64,000 nucleotides of DNA from Pedobacter lusitanus (GTDB lineage Bacteria; Bacteroidota; Bacteroidia; Sphingobacteriales; Sphingobacteriaceae): the NCBI RefSeq assembly GCF_040026395.1, contig NZ_CP157278.1, positions 2,170,001-2,234,000 of the forward strand. Reading direction: 5' to 3'. The translations under genes and the position numbers were made by a program. A model generated the notes under the pieces. The model was not told the DNA's origin, made no database searches, and saw only the letters and a list, made by a program, of their open reading frames with translations. This document shows positions 27,381 to 35,036 of this stretch, in pieces. The first letter of the stretch is position 1, and every line of letters starts with the position of its first letter.

Positions 27381-27448
27381 GCGTAAATCTGTATTAGATT
27401 TTGCGAGTGCAATGTTACATATTTGTATCGAATATTAAAAATACTTTC

Positions 27449-28087
27449 ATGCAAAAAATCAAAAATATAATCTTCGATTACGGAAACGTCATCTTTGCAA
27501 TTGACTTCAGAATCACTCAAAACTCTCTGAAACAATTAGGTATACCGAATATTGAAACATTTTTCGGACATACAGGACATCATAATTTATTTAATGATTT
27601 AGAGACAGGATTAATCACACCGGCCCAATTCAGAGACGGAATCAGAGAAATTGCACAGAATTCTGCCCTTACAGATGCACAAATTGATGCCGCATGGAAC
27701 AGTTTACTCATCGGTGTACAGCCAGGTACACATCAGGTACTGCTGGAAATAAAGAAAAACTACAGAACTTTCCTGCTAAGCAATAACAACCAGATTCACT
27801 ATGACTATATCATCGATTATCTGAAAAAAGAACATCAGCTGGAAAATAACGATTCGTTTTTTGAAAACTCTTACTACTCCCATTTCATGAAGCTGCGTAA
27901 ACCACACGTAGAAATATATGAACAGGTCATCAGAGAGAACAATCTTAACCCTGCAGAGACGTTATTTATAGATGATACCCCCGGCCACCTTGAAGGTGCT
28001 AAGAAAGCAGGATTACAAACCTTATTAATGACAGAAAAACCAGAAAATCTGGGAGCCTTCCTGAAAAGTAAAGGCTTGTTGGTATAG
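27449..28087 (+). CDS. HAD family phosphatase (subfamily IA, YihX-like)
   Basis: 212 residues from the ATG at 27449; the longer reading starts inside the region next to the tRNA. Motif I FDYGNVIF, motif II LLSNNNQIH, motif III Lys in MKLRKPHVEIY, motif IV FIDDTPGHLEGAKKAG. Likely acts on sugar phosphates or nucleotides, as E. coli YihX does on glucose-1-phosphate. Confidence 0.85.
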   Translation: MQKIKNIIFDYGNVIFAIDFRITQNSLKQLGIPNIETFFGHTGHHNLFNDLETGLITPAQFRDGIREIAQNSALTDAQIDAAWNSLLIGVQPGTHQVLLEIKKNYRTFLLSNNNQIHYDYIIDYLKKEHQLENNDSFFENSYYSHFMKLRKPHVEIYEQVIRENNLNPAETLFIDDTPGHLEGAKKAGLQTLLMTEKPENLGAFLKSKGLLV

Positions 28088-28105
28088 CTTAAAAATCATC
28101 AGCAA

Positions 28106-28423
28106 ATGGAAGATCATAAATACAAAACCCTAAAAGAATTTTACCCGTTTTACCTGCAGGAACACCAGAACACCACTAACAGGATATTACATTTCGCAGG
28201 TACAGCCCTGATCGGCCTGTGCTTTATTACTGCCATGCTGTTTCATGACTTTGTTTTCTTTGCTTTAATACCAGTTGTCGGATACGGATTCGCATGGACC
28301 GGACACTTCTTTTTTGAGAAAAACAAACCTGCTACCTTTAAATACCCCTTGTTCAGCCTGGCAAGCGACTTTTTATTATTTGGCGACCTGATTATGGGCA
28401 GACAACCTTTCAAAGTTAAATAG
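28106..28423 (+). CDS. DUF962/Mpo1-like membrane protein
   Basis: 105 residues with two or three hydrophobic segments. FYLQEHQNTTNRILHFAGTALI at the N-terminus and WTGHFFFEKNKPATFKYPLFSL are the hallmark motifs of the Mpo1/YGL010W family. Yeast Mpo1 is an iron-dependent dioxygenase in alpha-oxidation of hydroxy fatty acids; bacterial members probably act on lipids too. It begins 18 bp after the HAD gene, likely one operon. Confidence 0.85.
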   Translation: MEDHKYKTLKEFYPFYLQEHQNTTNRILHFAGTALIGLCFITAMLFHDFVFFALIPVVGYGFAWTGHFFFEKNKPATFKYPLFSLASDFLLFGDLIMGRQPFKVK

Positions 28424-28451
28424 CTGATATTGATAATACTTATAGACTCCG

Positions 28452-28486
28452 ATAGATAACCTCTATATCGATATAGAAATTAGGTG
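28452..28486. promoter_or_regulatory. Possible OxyR-like site upstream of catalase
   Basis: ATAG-N7-CTAT-N6-ATAG (28452-28476), overlapping a 14 bp perfect palindrome CTATATCGATATAG... region at 28463-28476. The half-sites recall the OxyR tetranucleotide pattern but the spacing is not exact. Confidence 0.3.
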
Positions 28487-28539
28487 TTGGGATACGATGA
28501 TAATACTATCTACTTTTATAAGAGCAAAATGAAATAACC

Positions 28540-30048
28540 ATGGAAGAAACGAAAAAACCAACGCGCAAATTAACAACTGCATCCGGCAGACCTTACACTG
28601 AGCATGAGAATACCCAGTCAGTAGGCAGAAGAGGTCCTTTATTATTACAAGACTTTGTCTTACATGAGAAAATGGCTCACTTTAACCGTGAGCGTATCCC
28701 CGAAAGAGTGGTACACGCCAAAGGAACTGGTGCGTATGGCACATTGACCGTTACCCATGATATATCAAAGTATACAAAGGCGAAAATCTTTAATAAAATC
28801 GGCAATACCTGTAAAATGTTTTTACGCTTCTCCACTGTAGGTGGTGAAAAAGGAAGTGCCGACTCTGAAAGAGATCCAAGAGGCTTTGCACTTAAATTTT
28901 ATACAGAAGATGGAAACTGGGATTTAGTAGGTAACAATACCCCTATTTTCTTTATCAAGGACCCTAAAAAGTTCAGCGATTTCATTCATACCCAAAAACG
29001 CGAACCAAGAACCAATCTGAAAAGCCCTACGATGATGTGGGATTTCTGGTCGCTGAACCCGGAAAGTCTTCACCAGGTTATGATCCTGATGACGGACAGA
29101 GGTACACCGTTCTCTTATCGTCATATGGACGGCTTTGGCAGCCATACCTACTCTATGATCAACGCAGATAACGAGCGTGTATGGGTTAAATTCCACTTTA
29201 AAACCCAGCAGGGAATTAAAAACTTCACAGGACCTGAAGCTGATGCGATGCGTGCACAGGACATGGATCATTCACAACGTGATTTAGTTGAAGCTATCGA
29301 TAACAAAGACTTCCCGAAATGGACCATGAAAATCCAGGTCATGACCGAAGAAGAAGCTAAAACCTTCAGATGGAATCCTTTTGACCTTTCTAAAGTATGG
29401 CCACATGCCGAATTCCCGCTGATCGAAGTAGGTGAAATCGAATTAAACCAGGTACCAAGAAACTATTTTGCGCATGTGGAACAGGCAGCTTTCGCCCCTT
29501 CTAACCTGATTGACGGAATTGGCTTCTCGCCTGATAAAATGCTTCAGGGGCGTATCTTATCCTATGCTGATGCACATCGTCACCGTTTAGGGGTAAACTA
29601 CGAGCAGATCCCTGTAAATGCATGTCCTTTTATGGTTAACAATTACCACCGTGACGGACAAATGCGTGTGGATGACAACGGAAATGAAGAACCAAACTAC
29701 TATCCAAACAGTTTTGGCGATGTAATTCCTGACGAAAGCTACAAAGAACCAGCCTGGGAATTAGACTCTAACATCGCTGACTGGTATGACAGAAATGAAG
29801 GCGAAGGCGATAATGACCACTATACACAACCAGGCGATTTATATCGTAAGGTATTAAGTGAAAGTGACCGCAAAAATCTGATCAGCAATATTGTTGGTGC
29901 AATGAGCGGCATTAGCGGGCCTAGAAGAGAGCAAATTATCAATCTGCAACTGTGTCATTGGTTCAGAGCTGATATTGGCTTAGGCATGGCGATTGCAAGC
30001 GGATTAGGCATTGACGCCAATCAGGCTATGCAACAGCAGAAACACTAG
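28540..30048 (+). CDS. katA: Catalase (monofunctional, clade 3-like)
   Basis: 502 residues, full length. Converts hydrogen peroxide to water and oxygen with heme b. Catalytic His59 in RIPERVVHAKG, Asn in LVGNNTPIFF, substrate-channel and NADPH-region motifs RDPRGFALKFYTEDGNWD, and the proximal Tyr in ILSYADAHRHRLG. Stands alone with its own terminator; a possible peroxide-responsive site lies upstream. Confidence 0.96.
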   Translation: MEETKKPTRKLTTASGRPYTEHENTQSVGRRGPLLLQDFVLHEKMAHFNRERIPERVVHAKGTGAYGTLTVTHDISKYTKAKIFNKIGNTCKMFLRFSTVGGEKGSADSERDPRGFALKFYTEDGNWDLVGNNTPIFFIKDPKKFSDFIHTQKREPRTNLKSPTMMWDFWSLNPESLHQVMILMTDRGTPFSYRHMDGFGSHTYSMINADNERVWVKFHFKTQQGIKNFTGPEADAMRAQDMDHSQRDLVEAIDNKDFPKWTMKIQVMTEEEAKTFRWNPFDLSKVWPHAEFPLIEVGEIELNQVPRNYFAHVEQAAFAPSNLIDGIGFSPDKMLQGRILSYADAHRHRLGVNYEQIPVNACPFMVNNYHRDGQMRVDDNGNEEPNYYPNSFGDVIPDESYKEPAWELDSNIADWYDRNEGEGDNDHYTQPGDLYRKVLSESDRKNLISNIVGAMSGISGPRREQIINLQLCHWFRADIGLGMAIASGLGIDANQAMQQQKH

Positions 30049-30089
30049 CCAGCGAATAGCCCGGAAATATATGAATTAGTTTTTTTTCT

Positions 30090-30127
30090 AAATCCCTGTT
30101 TATTAAGTTAAACAGGGATTTTTTTAT
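30090..30127 (+). terminator. Catalase gene terminator
   Basis: Stem AAATCCCTGTTTA/TAAACAGGGATTT (30090-30102 with 30109-30121) followed by a T run. Confidence 0.85.
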
Positions 30128-30156
30128 GCGTCAGCCAAAGATTCTTCGTGACAGAC

Positions 30157-30282
30157 CGGAGATAAGTCGCAGCAAGCTACAAGTAGTGTTTAAGATCGGA
30201 GTTGAGAAGGGGTTGATAAGGCCCAGGGCCTTATCAACCCCTTCTCAACTCCGATCACTTACCCTTGTTCGACTTATCTCCG
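30157..30282. repeat. Long palindromic element in the katA-proline dehydrogenase interval
   Basis: A perfect inverted repeat with 31 bp arms and a single central base (30194-30256, centre 30225) starts GATCGGAGTTGAGAAGG. It is nested in an outer perfect 13 bp inverted repeat CGGAGATAAGTCG (30157-30169) and CGACTTATCTCCG (30270-30282). It is not followed by a T run and sits between two normal terminators, so it is not simply a terminator. Looks like a REP-like or MITE-like foldback element. Confidence 0.75.
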
Positions 30283-30315
30283 ACACTCCCACCTAAGCAG
30301 ATCTATTAAACAAAA

Positions 30316-30347
30316 AAACCGCCTTGTAAGAAAATACAAGGCGGTTT
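30316..30347 (-). terminator. Proline dehydrogenase terminator
   Basis: Stem AAACCGCCTTGTA/TACAAGGCGGTTT; the minus-strand transcript ends in a U run (A run at 30312-30318). Confidence 0.8.
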
Positions 30348-30362
30348 CATATATCCAGATGC

Positions 30363-31547
30363 TTAAATACGTCTTCTCTGTTTTTCTCTTGCAATCAGAT
30401 CAAGCTCTCTGCTGGTCTGACCGGCAACTGAGGTGTTTTCCTGAGCACGTCTGAACAGATAAGGCATAACAGCCTTCACAGGTCCGTAAGGCACATATTT
30501 AGCTACATTATATCCTGCATCAGATAAGTTGAAACTCAGGTTATCACTCATACCCAGTAACTGCGCAAAATAAACATGCGGATGGTTATGATCAATCTGA
30601 CGGGAATCAAGCAATTCTGCCAGAACTCTGCAGCTGGTTTCATTATGCGTACCACAAACCACACCAATCTGTTCGATATGATCCACGCAATAAGTAATCG
30701 CTTCATTGTAATCCCTGTCCGTAGTTTCCTTATCCGGCTGGATCGGTGAAGGATAACCTTTTTCGGCAGCCCTTTTACGTTCCTTTTCCATGTAAGCCCC
30801 ACGAACAATCTTTGCGCCGATAATAAATCCTGCTTTAGCTGCTACCAGATGATCAGCTTTTAAATGAGCAAGTTTATCATGACGGTATAACTGATAAGTA
30901 TTGTAAACGATCAGTTTTTTCTGATTAAACGACATCATCATGTCCAGAGCCAATGCATCAATAGTATCCTGAATCCAGGTCTCTTCTGCATCAATCATCA
31001 CAGGCACATCTTTTTCAAATGCTGTTCTGCAAATACGCTCACAACGGTGTTTTACTCTTTCAAACTCTTTCTGCTCTTCGGCAGTAAGCTCCTGCCTGGC
31101 ATCCAGTTTTTCCAGTAAAGCAAAACGTCCGATACCTGTAACTTTAAAAACGGTGATTGGAATACGTTTATCACCTGCCGCACGATCTATCGTTCTGATA
31201 ATTTCGGCACAGGTAAAATCAAACACATGTTCCTCTTCTTCCCCCTCTACAGAATAATCCAGGATGGTACCTACTTTTCCATCGGCCAGCTGGGCGACAG
31301 TATGTTCACATTCTGCAATAGTTTCGCCACCGCAAAACTGCTTGAAAATGGTAGATTTGATAATCCCCTGAATCGGTAATCCGATGTTTAAAAATAGATT
31401 TGTCACAGGTGGGCCTACCTGAGTCAAAAAATTGCTACTCATTATTTTGAATAACCAGTACGCGCTGTTTAGTTCTGATTTCGATTTACTACGAAAAGCG
31501 ATCTCCGTATTGTCAAAATTTAGTTTTTTCCCTGGGGATACTTGCAT
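30363..31547 (-). CDS. Proline dehydrogenase
   Basis: FAD-dependent enzyme oxidising L-proline to pyrroline-5-carboxylate, monofunctional as usual in Bacteroidota. Barrel motifs visible: VFKVTGIGRFALLEKL, VPVMIDAEETWIQ, YNTYQLYRHDKL, KIVRGAYMEKERKRA, CGTHNETSCR, and YVPYGPVKAVMPYLFRRAQEN near the end. I prefer the ATG at 31547 over that at 31568, because the likely -7 element (31576-31583) is too close to the latter to leave an untranslated leader. Confidence 0.9.
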   Translation of the reverse strand: MQVSPGKKLNFDNTEIAFRSKSKSELNSAYWLFKIMSSNFLTQVGPPVTNLFLNIGLPIQGIIKSTIFKQFCGGETIAECEHTVAQLADGKVGTILDYSVEGEEEEHVFDFTCAEIIRTIDRAAGDKRIPITVFKVTGIGRFALLEKLDARQELTAEEQKEFERVKHRCERICRTAFEKDVPVMIDAEETWIQDTIDALALDMMMSFNQKKLIVYNTYQLYRHDKLAHLKADHLVAAKAGFIIGAKIVRGAYMEKERKRAAEKGYPSPIQPDKETTDRDYNEAITYCVDHIEQIGVVCGTHNETSCRVLAELLDSRQIDHNHPHVYFAQLLGMSDNLSFNLSDAGYNVAKYVPYGPVKAVMPYLFRRAQENTSVAGQTSRELDLIAREKQRRRI

Positions 31548-31575
31548 TTGGAGTGATGTATTAGTCAAACGGACG

Positions 31576-31635
31576 CAAAAATATAAATTCCGGGACTATC
31601 ATTTGCAAAACCCTTTATAAATAATTGTAAATTTG
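31576..31635. promoter_or_regulatory. Overlapping divergent promoters, proline dehydrogenase and S4 protein
   Basis: Minus strand: TATTTTTG at 31576-31583 with CAAA (TTTG on minus) at 31606-31609. Plus strand: TTTG at 31602-31605 and TAAATTTG at 31628-31635, spacing 22 bp. The two -33 elements adjoin. The S4 gene's ATG at 31643 is only 7 bp after its -7 element, so its mRNA is probably leaderless. Confidence 0.55.
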
Positions 31636-31642
31636 CAGAACA

Positions 31643-31849
31643 ATGATAGAATTTAAATTAGAAGGCGAATTTATTCCCCTTATTTCTTTGCTGAAAGCTA
31701 CCGGACTTGTTCAAAGTGGCGGCGAAGCACAAACTGTAGTTGAAGACGGTCTGGTTAAATATAATGGCAATGTAGATTACCGGAAACGTTTAAAAGTACG
31801 TATCGGTGACCATGTTGATTTTATGGGCCAGCAAATTAAAATAGTATAA
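31643..31849 (+). CDS. S4-domain RNA-binding protein (YbcJ-like)
   Basis: 68 residues, a single S4 domain: FIPLISLLKATGLVQSGGEA, VEDGLVKYNGNVDYRKRLKVRIGD. Small S4 proteins of this kind bind structured RNA and may act in ribosome assembly. Its stop overlaps the aroB start as TAATG, so the two are co-translated. Confidence 0.9.
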   Translation: MIEFKLEGEFIPLISLLKATGLVQSGGEAQTVVEDGLVKYNGNVDYRKRLKVRIGDHVDFMGQQIKIV

Positions 31850-32916
31850 TGAATAAACTGGAAAGTGCTGGTCACAATATATATTTTGATACCAGGTTAG
31901 CGCCGCTGGCAGAAATTATCGAAAAAGGAAAATACAGCAATGTATTTGTTTTTGCAGATATCAATACAGCCGAATTCTGTTTGCCTGTATTCAGAGAAAT
32001 GCTGGATGATTTCAACGGATTTGACCTGATCGAGACTGATCCAGGTGAAGAGAACAAAAACATTGACTTTTGTATCGGTATCTGGAAAACCCTACTCGAT
32101 TTTGGAGCAGACCGTAAATGTCTGGTTATTAATTTAGGCGGTGGTGTGATTACAGATATGGGCGGTTTTGTAGCCTCTACCTATAAACGCGGAGTGGATT
32201 TCATCAATATCCCCACTACTTTACTGTCTCAGGTTGATGCTTCTGTGGGTGGAAAAACTGGTATTGACGTCGATAATGTTAAAAACATGGTTGGCACTTT
32301 CAGTTTACCTCAGGCTGTATTTATCGAAGCTGAGTTCCTGAAAACTGTACCGGAGCGTGAACTGCTTTCAGGATTTGCTGAAATGATCAAACACGGATTA
32401 ATCACTGATCAGGAATACTATCATCAATTAAAAGAAGCAGACTATAAAAACATTACAACTGCTGCCATATACCGCTCTGTAGAGATCAAAAATGAAGTTG
32501 TAACCACCGATCCGCACGAAAAGGGTTTACGCAAAATCCTTAATTTTGGTCATACCATCGGTCATGCTGTAGAAAGTTATTCATTGACTAAAGATAAAAA
32601 ACCACTGACCCATGGTGAAGCAATTGCTATAGGCATGATCTGTGAAGCTTATCTTTCTCATAAAAACAGTACGCTTACGGCAGAAGAACTGGAAGAAATA
32701 CGCCAGTATATCTCCAGTGTATATCCTGCTTATCATATTAAAGAAAAATCGTTCGCCCCACTTTCTGTATACATGCAGAGCGATAAAAAAAATGAACACG
32801 GCCATGTGCTGTTCTCCTTATTGCAAAGCATTGGAAAATGCACCTATAACTGTAGGGTTTCAGAAAGCGACATCGTCGAAAGTTTGGAATATTACAATTT
32901 AACTTATGCTAAATGA
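31849..32916 (+). CDS. aroB: 3-dehydroquinate synthase
   Basis: 355 residues. Second step of the shikimate pathway, NAD+- and zinc-dependent cyclisation of DAHP. Signature segments: GGGVITDMGGFVASTYKRG, PTTLLSQVDASVGGKTG, FAEMIKHGLI, LNFGHTIGHAVE with the zinc His residues. Part of the S4-aroB-desaturase operon and only 1.2 kb upstream of the pheA-aroF/CM-aroA-aroC operon. Confidence 0.96.
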   Translation: MNKLESAGHNIYFDTRLAPLAEIIEKGKYSNVFVFADINTAEFCLPVFREMLDDFNGFDLIETDPGEENKNIDFCIGIWKTLLDFGADRKCLVINLGGGVITDMGGFVASTYKRGVDFINIPTTLLSQVDASVGGKTGIDVDNVKNMVGTFSLPQAVFIEAEFLKTVPERELLSGFAEMIKHGLITDQEYYHQLKEADYKNITTAAIYRSVEIKNEVVTTDPHEKGLRKILNFGHTIGHAVESYSLTKDKKPLTHGEAIAIGMICEAYLSHKNSTLTAEELEEIRQYISSVYPAYHIKEKSFAPLSVYMQSDKKNEHGHVLFSLLQSIGKCTYNCRVSESDIVESLEYYNLTYAK

Positions 32917-33811
32917 TCCTAGAAATATAACCTTATCCCTGTTGTTCGCATTGCTGATTGTCGTTTCACTCGTTGAAATGTATATCAGCTACATGCATGA
33001 CAGGAAGTTATATGCTAAAAAAGATACATGGACTAACGTGTACCTGATGGGCCTGGCCTTTTTAATAAATTTATCTACAAAAACAGCTACGTTTTTTTTG
33101 CTGGATTACTGCTACCAGTTCCGGTTATTCGAAATCAAAAATATTTTCGTTTACTGGGTGGTACTGGTTCTTGCACAGGATTTGTTATACTGGATATTGC
33201 ACACCTCAGGTCATTATATCAGGTTTTTCTGGGCGATGCACGTCACGCATCACTCGTCTCCCCTGTTTAACCTGACCACGGGATTCCGTTCAACTGTTTT
33301 TGAACCGCTTTACCGCGTGTTCTTTTATTTGCCACTGGCCTTTATGGGCTTCTCAGCTATAGACATACTTTTTGCCTACCTGGTTACCCAGCTGTATGGT
33401 AATATGGTACATACACAGGCCGTTGGGAAGTTACACCCGGTTATAGAGTATTTTCTGGTTACCCCTTCGCATCACCGGGTACATCATGCCAGTAATATCC
33501 GTTACCTGGATAAAAACATGGGTATGGTCTTAATTATCTGGGATCGTATGTTTGGCACTTTCCAGGAAGAACTGCCTGAAGATAAGATTGTTTATGGTCT
33601 TACTCATCAGCCCGAAGATACCGGACCAGTCAATATCGTGTTCCATGAATTTAAAGCCATGACGGCCGATATGAAACGTGCGCCGGGTTTAATGAATAAA
33701 CTCAGGTATATGTTTAACCCTCCGGGATGGAGTCATGACGGGAGCACACAGGTTGCTAAAGTGATGCAGCAGGAACTCAAAGAGGCTGAGCAGCACCAGA
33801 AAGCAAGTTAA
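32906..33811 (+). CDS. Sterol desaturase/fatty acid hydroxylase family protein
   Basis: 301 residues, four or more membrane helices. The di-iron histidine clusters are present: HTSGHYIRFFWAMHVTHHS and PSHHRVHHASN. Substrate unknown; bacterial members modify lipids. Its start overlaps the end of aroB by 11 bp, so it is in the same operon without obvious pathway link. Confidence 0.9.
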   Translation: MLNDPRNITLSLLFALLIVVSLVEMYISYMHDRKLYAKKDTWTNVYLMGLAFLINLSTKTATFFLLDYCYQFRLFEIKNIFVYWVVLVLAQDLLYWILHTSGHYIRFFWAMHVTHHSSPLFNLTTGFRSTVFEPLYRVFFYLPLAFMGFSAIDILFAYLVTQLYGNMVHTQAVGKLHPVIEYFLVTPSHHRVHHASNIRYLDKNMGMVLIIWDRMFGTFQEELPEDKIVYGLTHQPEDTGPVNIVFHEFKAMTADMKRAPGLMNKLRYMFNPPGWSHDGSTQVAKVMQQELKEAEQHQKAS

Positions 33812-33886
33812 AAATCGCCCCCTTTATTGTTCTGCAGGGCTATACAACAGTGCTAAGGCACAATAAATAATTTTTTTTAAATTAAA

Positions 33887-33917
33887 TTTGACAAATTAAA
33901 TTTTGTTGCTACATTTG
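33887..33917 (+). promoter_or_regulatory. Promoter of the pheA attenuator-operon
   Basis: -33 TTTG at 33887-33890 and -7 TACATTTG at 33910-33917, 19 bp apart, a full match to the Bacteroidota consensus. It predicts a transcript start near 33923-33926 and a leader of about 215 nt before pheA. Confidence 0.8.
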
Positions 33918-33973
33918 AAAAAAACAAATAACAAAAATACAGGACACCGTTTAAGGGATCCACTATAGAAAAA

Positions 33974-34036
33974 ATGAGAAACATCACTACATATTGGTTT
34001 AGCTACTTTTACTACTTTAGTAAGAGCCGGGACTGA
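33974..34036 (+). CDS. Aromatic leader peptide of the pheA operon attenuator
   Basis: Twenty codons, MRNITTYWFSYFYYFSKSRD then TGA. Residues 7-15 contain four Tyr, one Trp and three Phe in nine positions. The end of the frame overlaps the segment GCCGGGACT (34026-34034), which is complementary to the first arm of the downstream terminator. Placed between a strong promoter and the prephenate dehydratase/DAHP synthase operon, this is what a translation-controlled attenuator requires: stalling at aromatic codons when charged tRNAs are scarce leaves the segment free to block the terminator. Confidence 0.85.
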   Translation: MRNITTYWFSYFYYFSKSRD

Positions 34037-34103
34037 TATGCAATCAAAAGAAACAACATAAATTGTATATGAAAAGTCCCGGCATGCTGCCGGGACTTTT
34101 TTT
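34026..34103 (+). promoter_or_regulatory. Attenuator: antiterminator segment and intrinsic terminator
   Basis: Segment A GCCGGGACT (34026-34034) can pair with AGTCCCGGC (34075-34083). The latter is also the 5' arm of the terminator AAAAGTCCCGGCA-TGC-TGCCGGGACTTTT (34072-34100) with its T run to 34103. The two pairings exclude each other. A ribosome at the TGA (34034-34036) would cover segment A and let the terminator form. Confidence 0.85.
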
Positions 34104-34138
34104 GTTTAAAGCAAAAATTAACGCAGGAGATTATAAAA

Positions 34139-34972
34139 ATGAAAAAAGTAACAAGAGTAGCCATACAAGGTATAAAAGCCTCATTTCATGAAGAAGCTGC
34201 TTTCAAATTCTTTGGTAACGACATTAAAACTGTTGAATGCAATTCCTTTAAACAGACATGTGAAGTACTTGAGGCTAAAGAAGTTGATTATGTAGTTATG
34301 GCTATTGAAAACTCGATTGCCGGTAGTCTTTTACCCAACTACACTTTAATCAGAGAATACAATTTTGCTGTAACCGGCGAAGTTTATCTGCCGATACAAT
34401 TACACTTAATGGCCTTACCTGGTGTAAAACTGGAGGACGTGAAATATGTGACTTCACACCCTATCGCGATCCGTCAGTGCATTGATTTTTTTGATGAATT
34501 TCCTCATTTGAAAGTAGTGGAAAGTATTGATACCGCTGCCTGTGCAAAAAAAATCAGAGATGAGCAATTAACTGATACTGTTGCTATTGCGAACACACTG
34601 GCTGCAGAGCTTTATGGTTTGAATATCATCGAAAGAAGAATTGAATCCAACAAAAAGAACTTTACCCGTTTCCTGATTCTTAAAAACGATAAAACTGAAG
34701 ATTTGACTGATATTAATAAGGCTTCCATCTGTTTCCAGGTAGGTAACCATGTAGGCGCATTATCCAAAGTACTTCACATCTTCGCTGAGCAAAATGTGAA
34801 CTTAAGCAAGATCCAGTCCATGCCTGTTTTGGGCAAAAGAAATGAGTATTATTTCTATGTGGACATGGAATGGTCAGAGAACGAAAAATATGACATCGCT
34901 ATTCGTAAAGCGTTGAAATACACTGTAAACTTTAACATTATGGGCGAATATCTGAAAAACGACATCGTCTGA
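34139..34972 (+). CDS. pheA: Prephenate dehydratase
   Basis: 277 residues. Makes phenylpyruvate from prephenate, the committed step to phenylalanine. N-terminal catalytic domain (VAIQGIKASFHEEAA, AIENSIAGSLLPNY, THP-like SHPIAIRQC, ESNKKNFTRFLIL) and a C-terminal ACT domain (about 195-270: SICFQVGNHVGALSKVLHIF) for feedback by phenylalanine. An unusually good Shine-Dalgarno AGGAGA lies 8 nt before the ATG, which may ensure fresh initiation after the leader. First structural gene of the attenuated operon. Confidence 0.95.
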   Translation: MKKVTRVAIQGIKASFHEEAAFKFFGNDIKTVECNSFKQTCEVLEAKEVDYVVMAIENSIAGSLLPNYTLIREYNFAVTGEVYLPIQLHLMALPGVKLEDVKYVTSHPIAIRQCIDFFDEFPHLKVVESIDTAACAKKIRDEQLTDTVAIANTLAAELYGLNIIERRIESNKKNFTRFLILKNDKTEDLTDINKASICFQVGNHVGALSKVLHIFAEQNVNLSKIQSMPVLGKRNEYYFYVDMEWSENEKYDIAIRKALKYTVNFNIMGEYLKNDIV

Positions 34973-35036
34973 TAAACACCTGATTAATCAGCATAAAATA
35001 TTTAACATATAACCACATTAAAAAATCCCCCTCATC

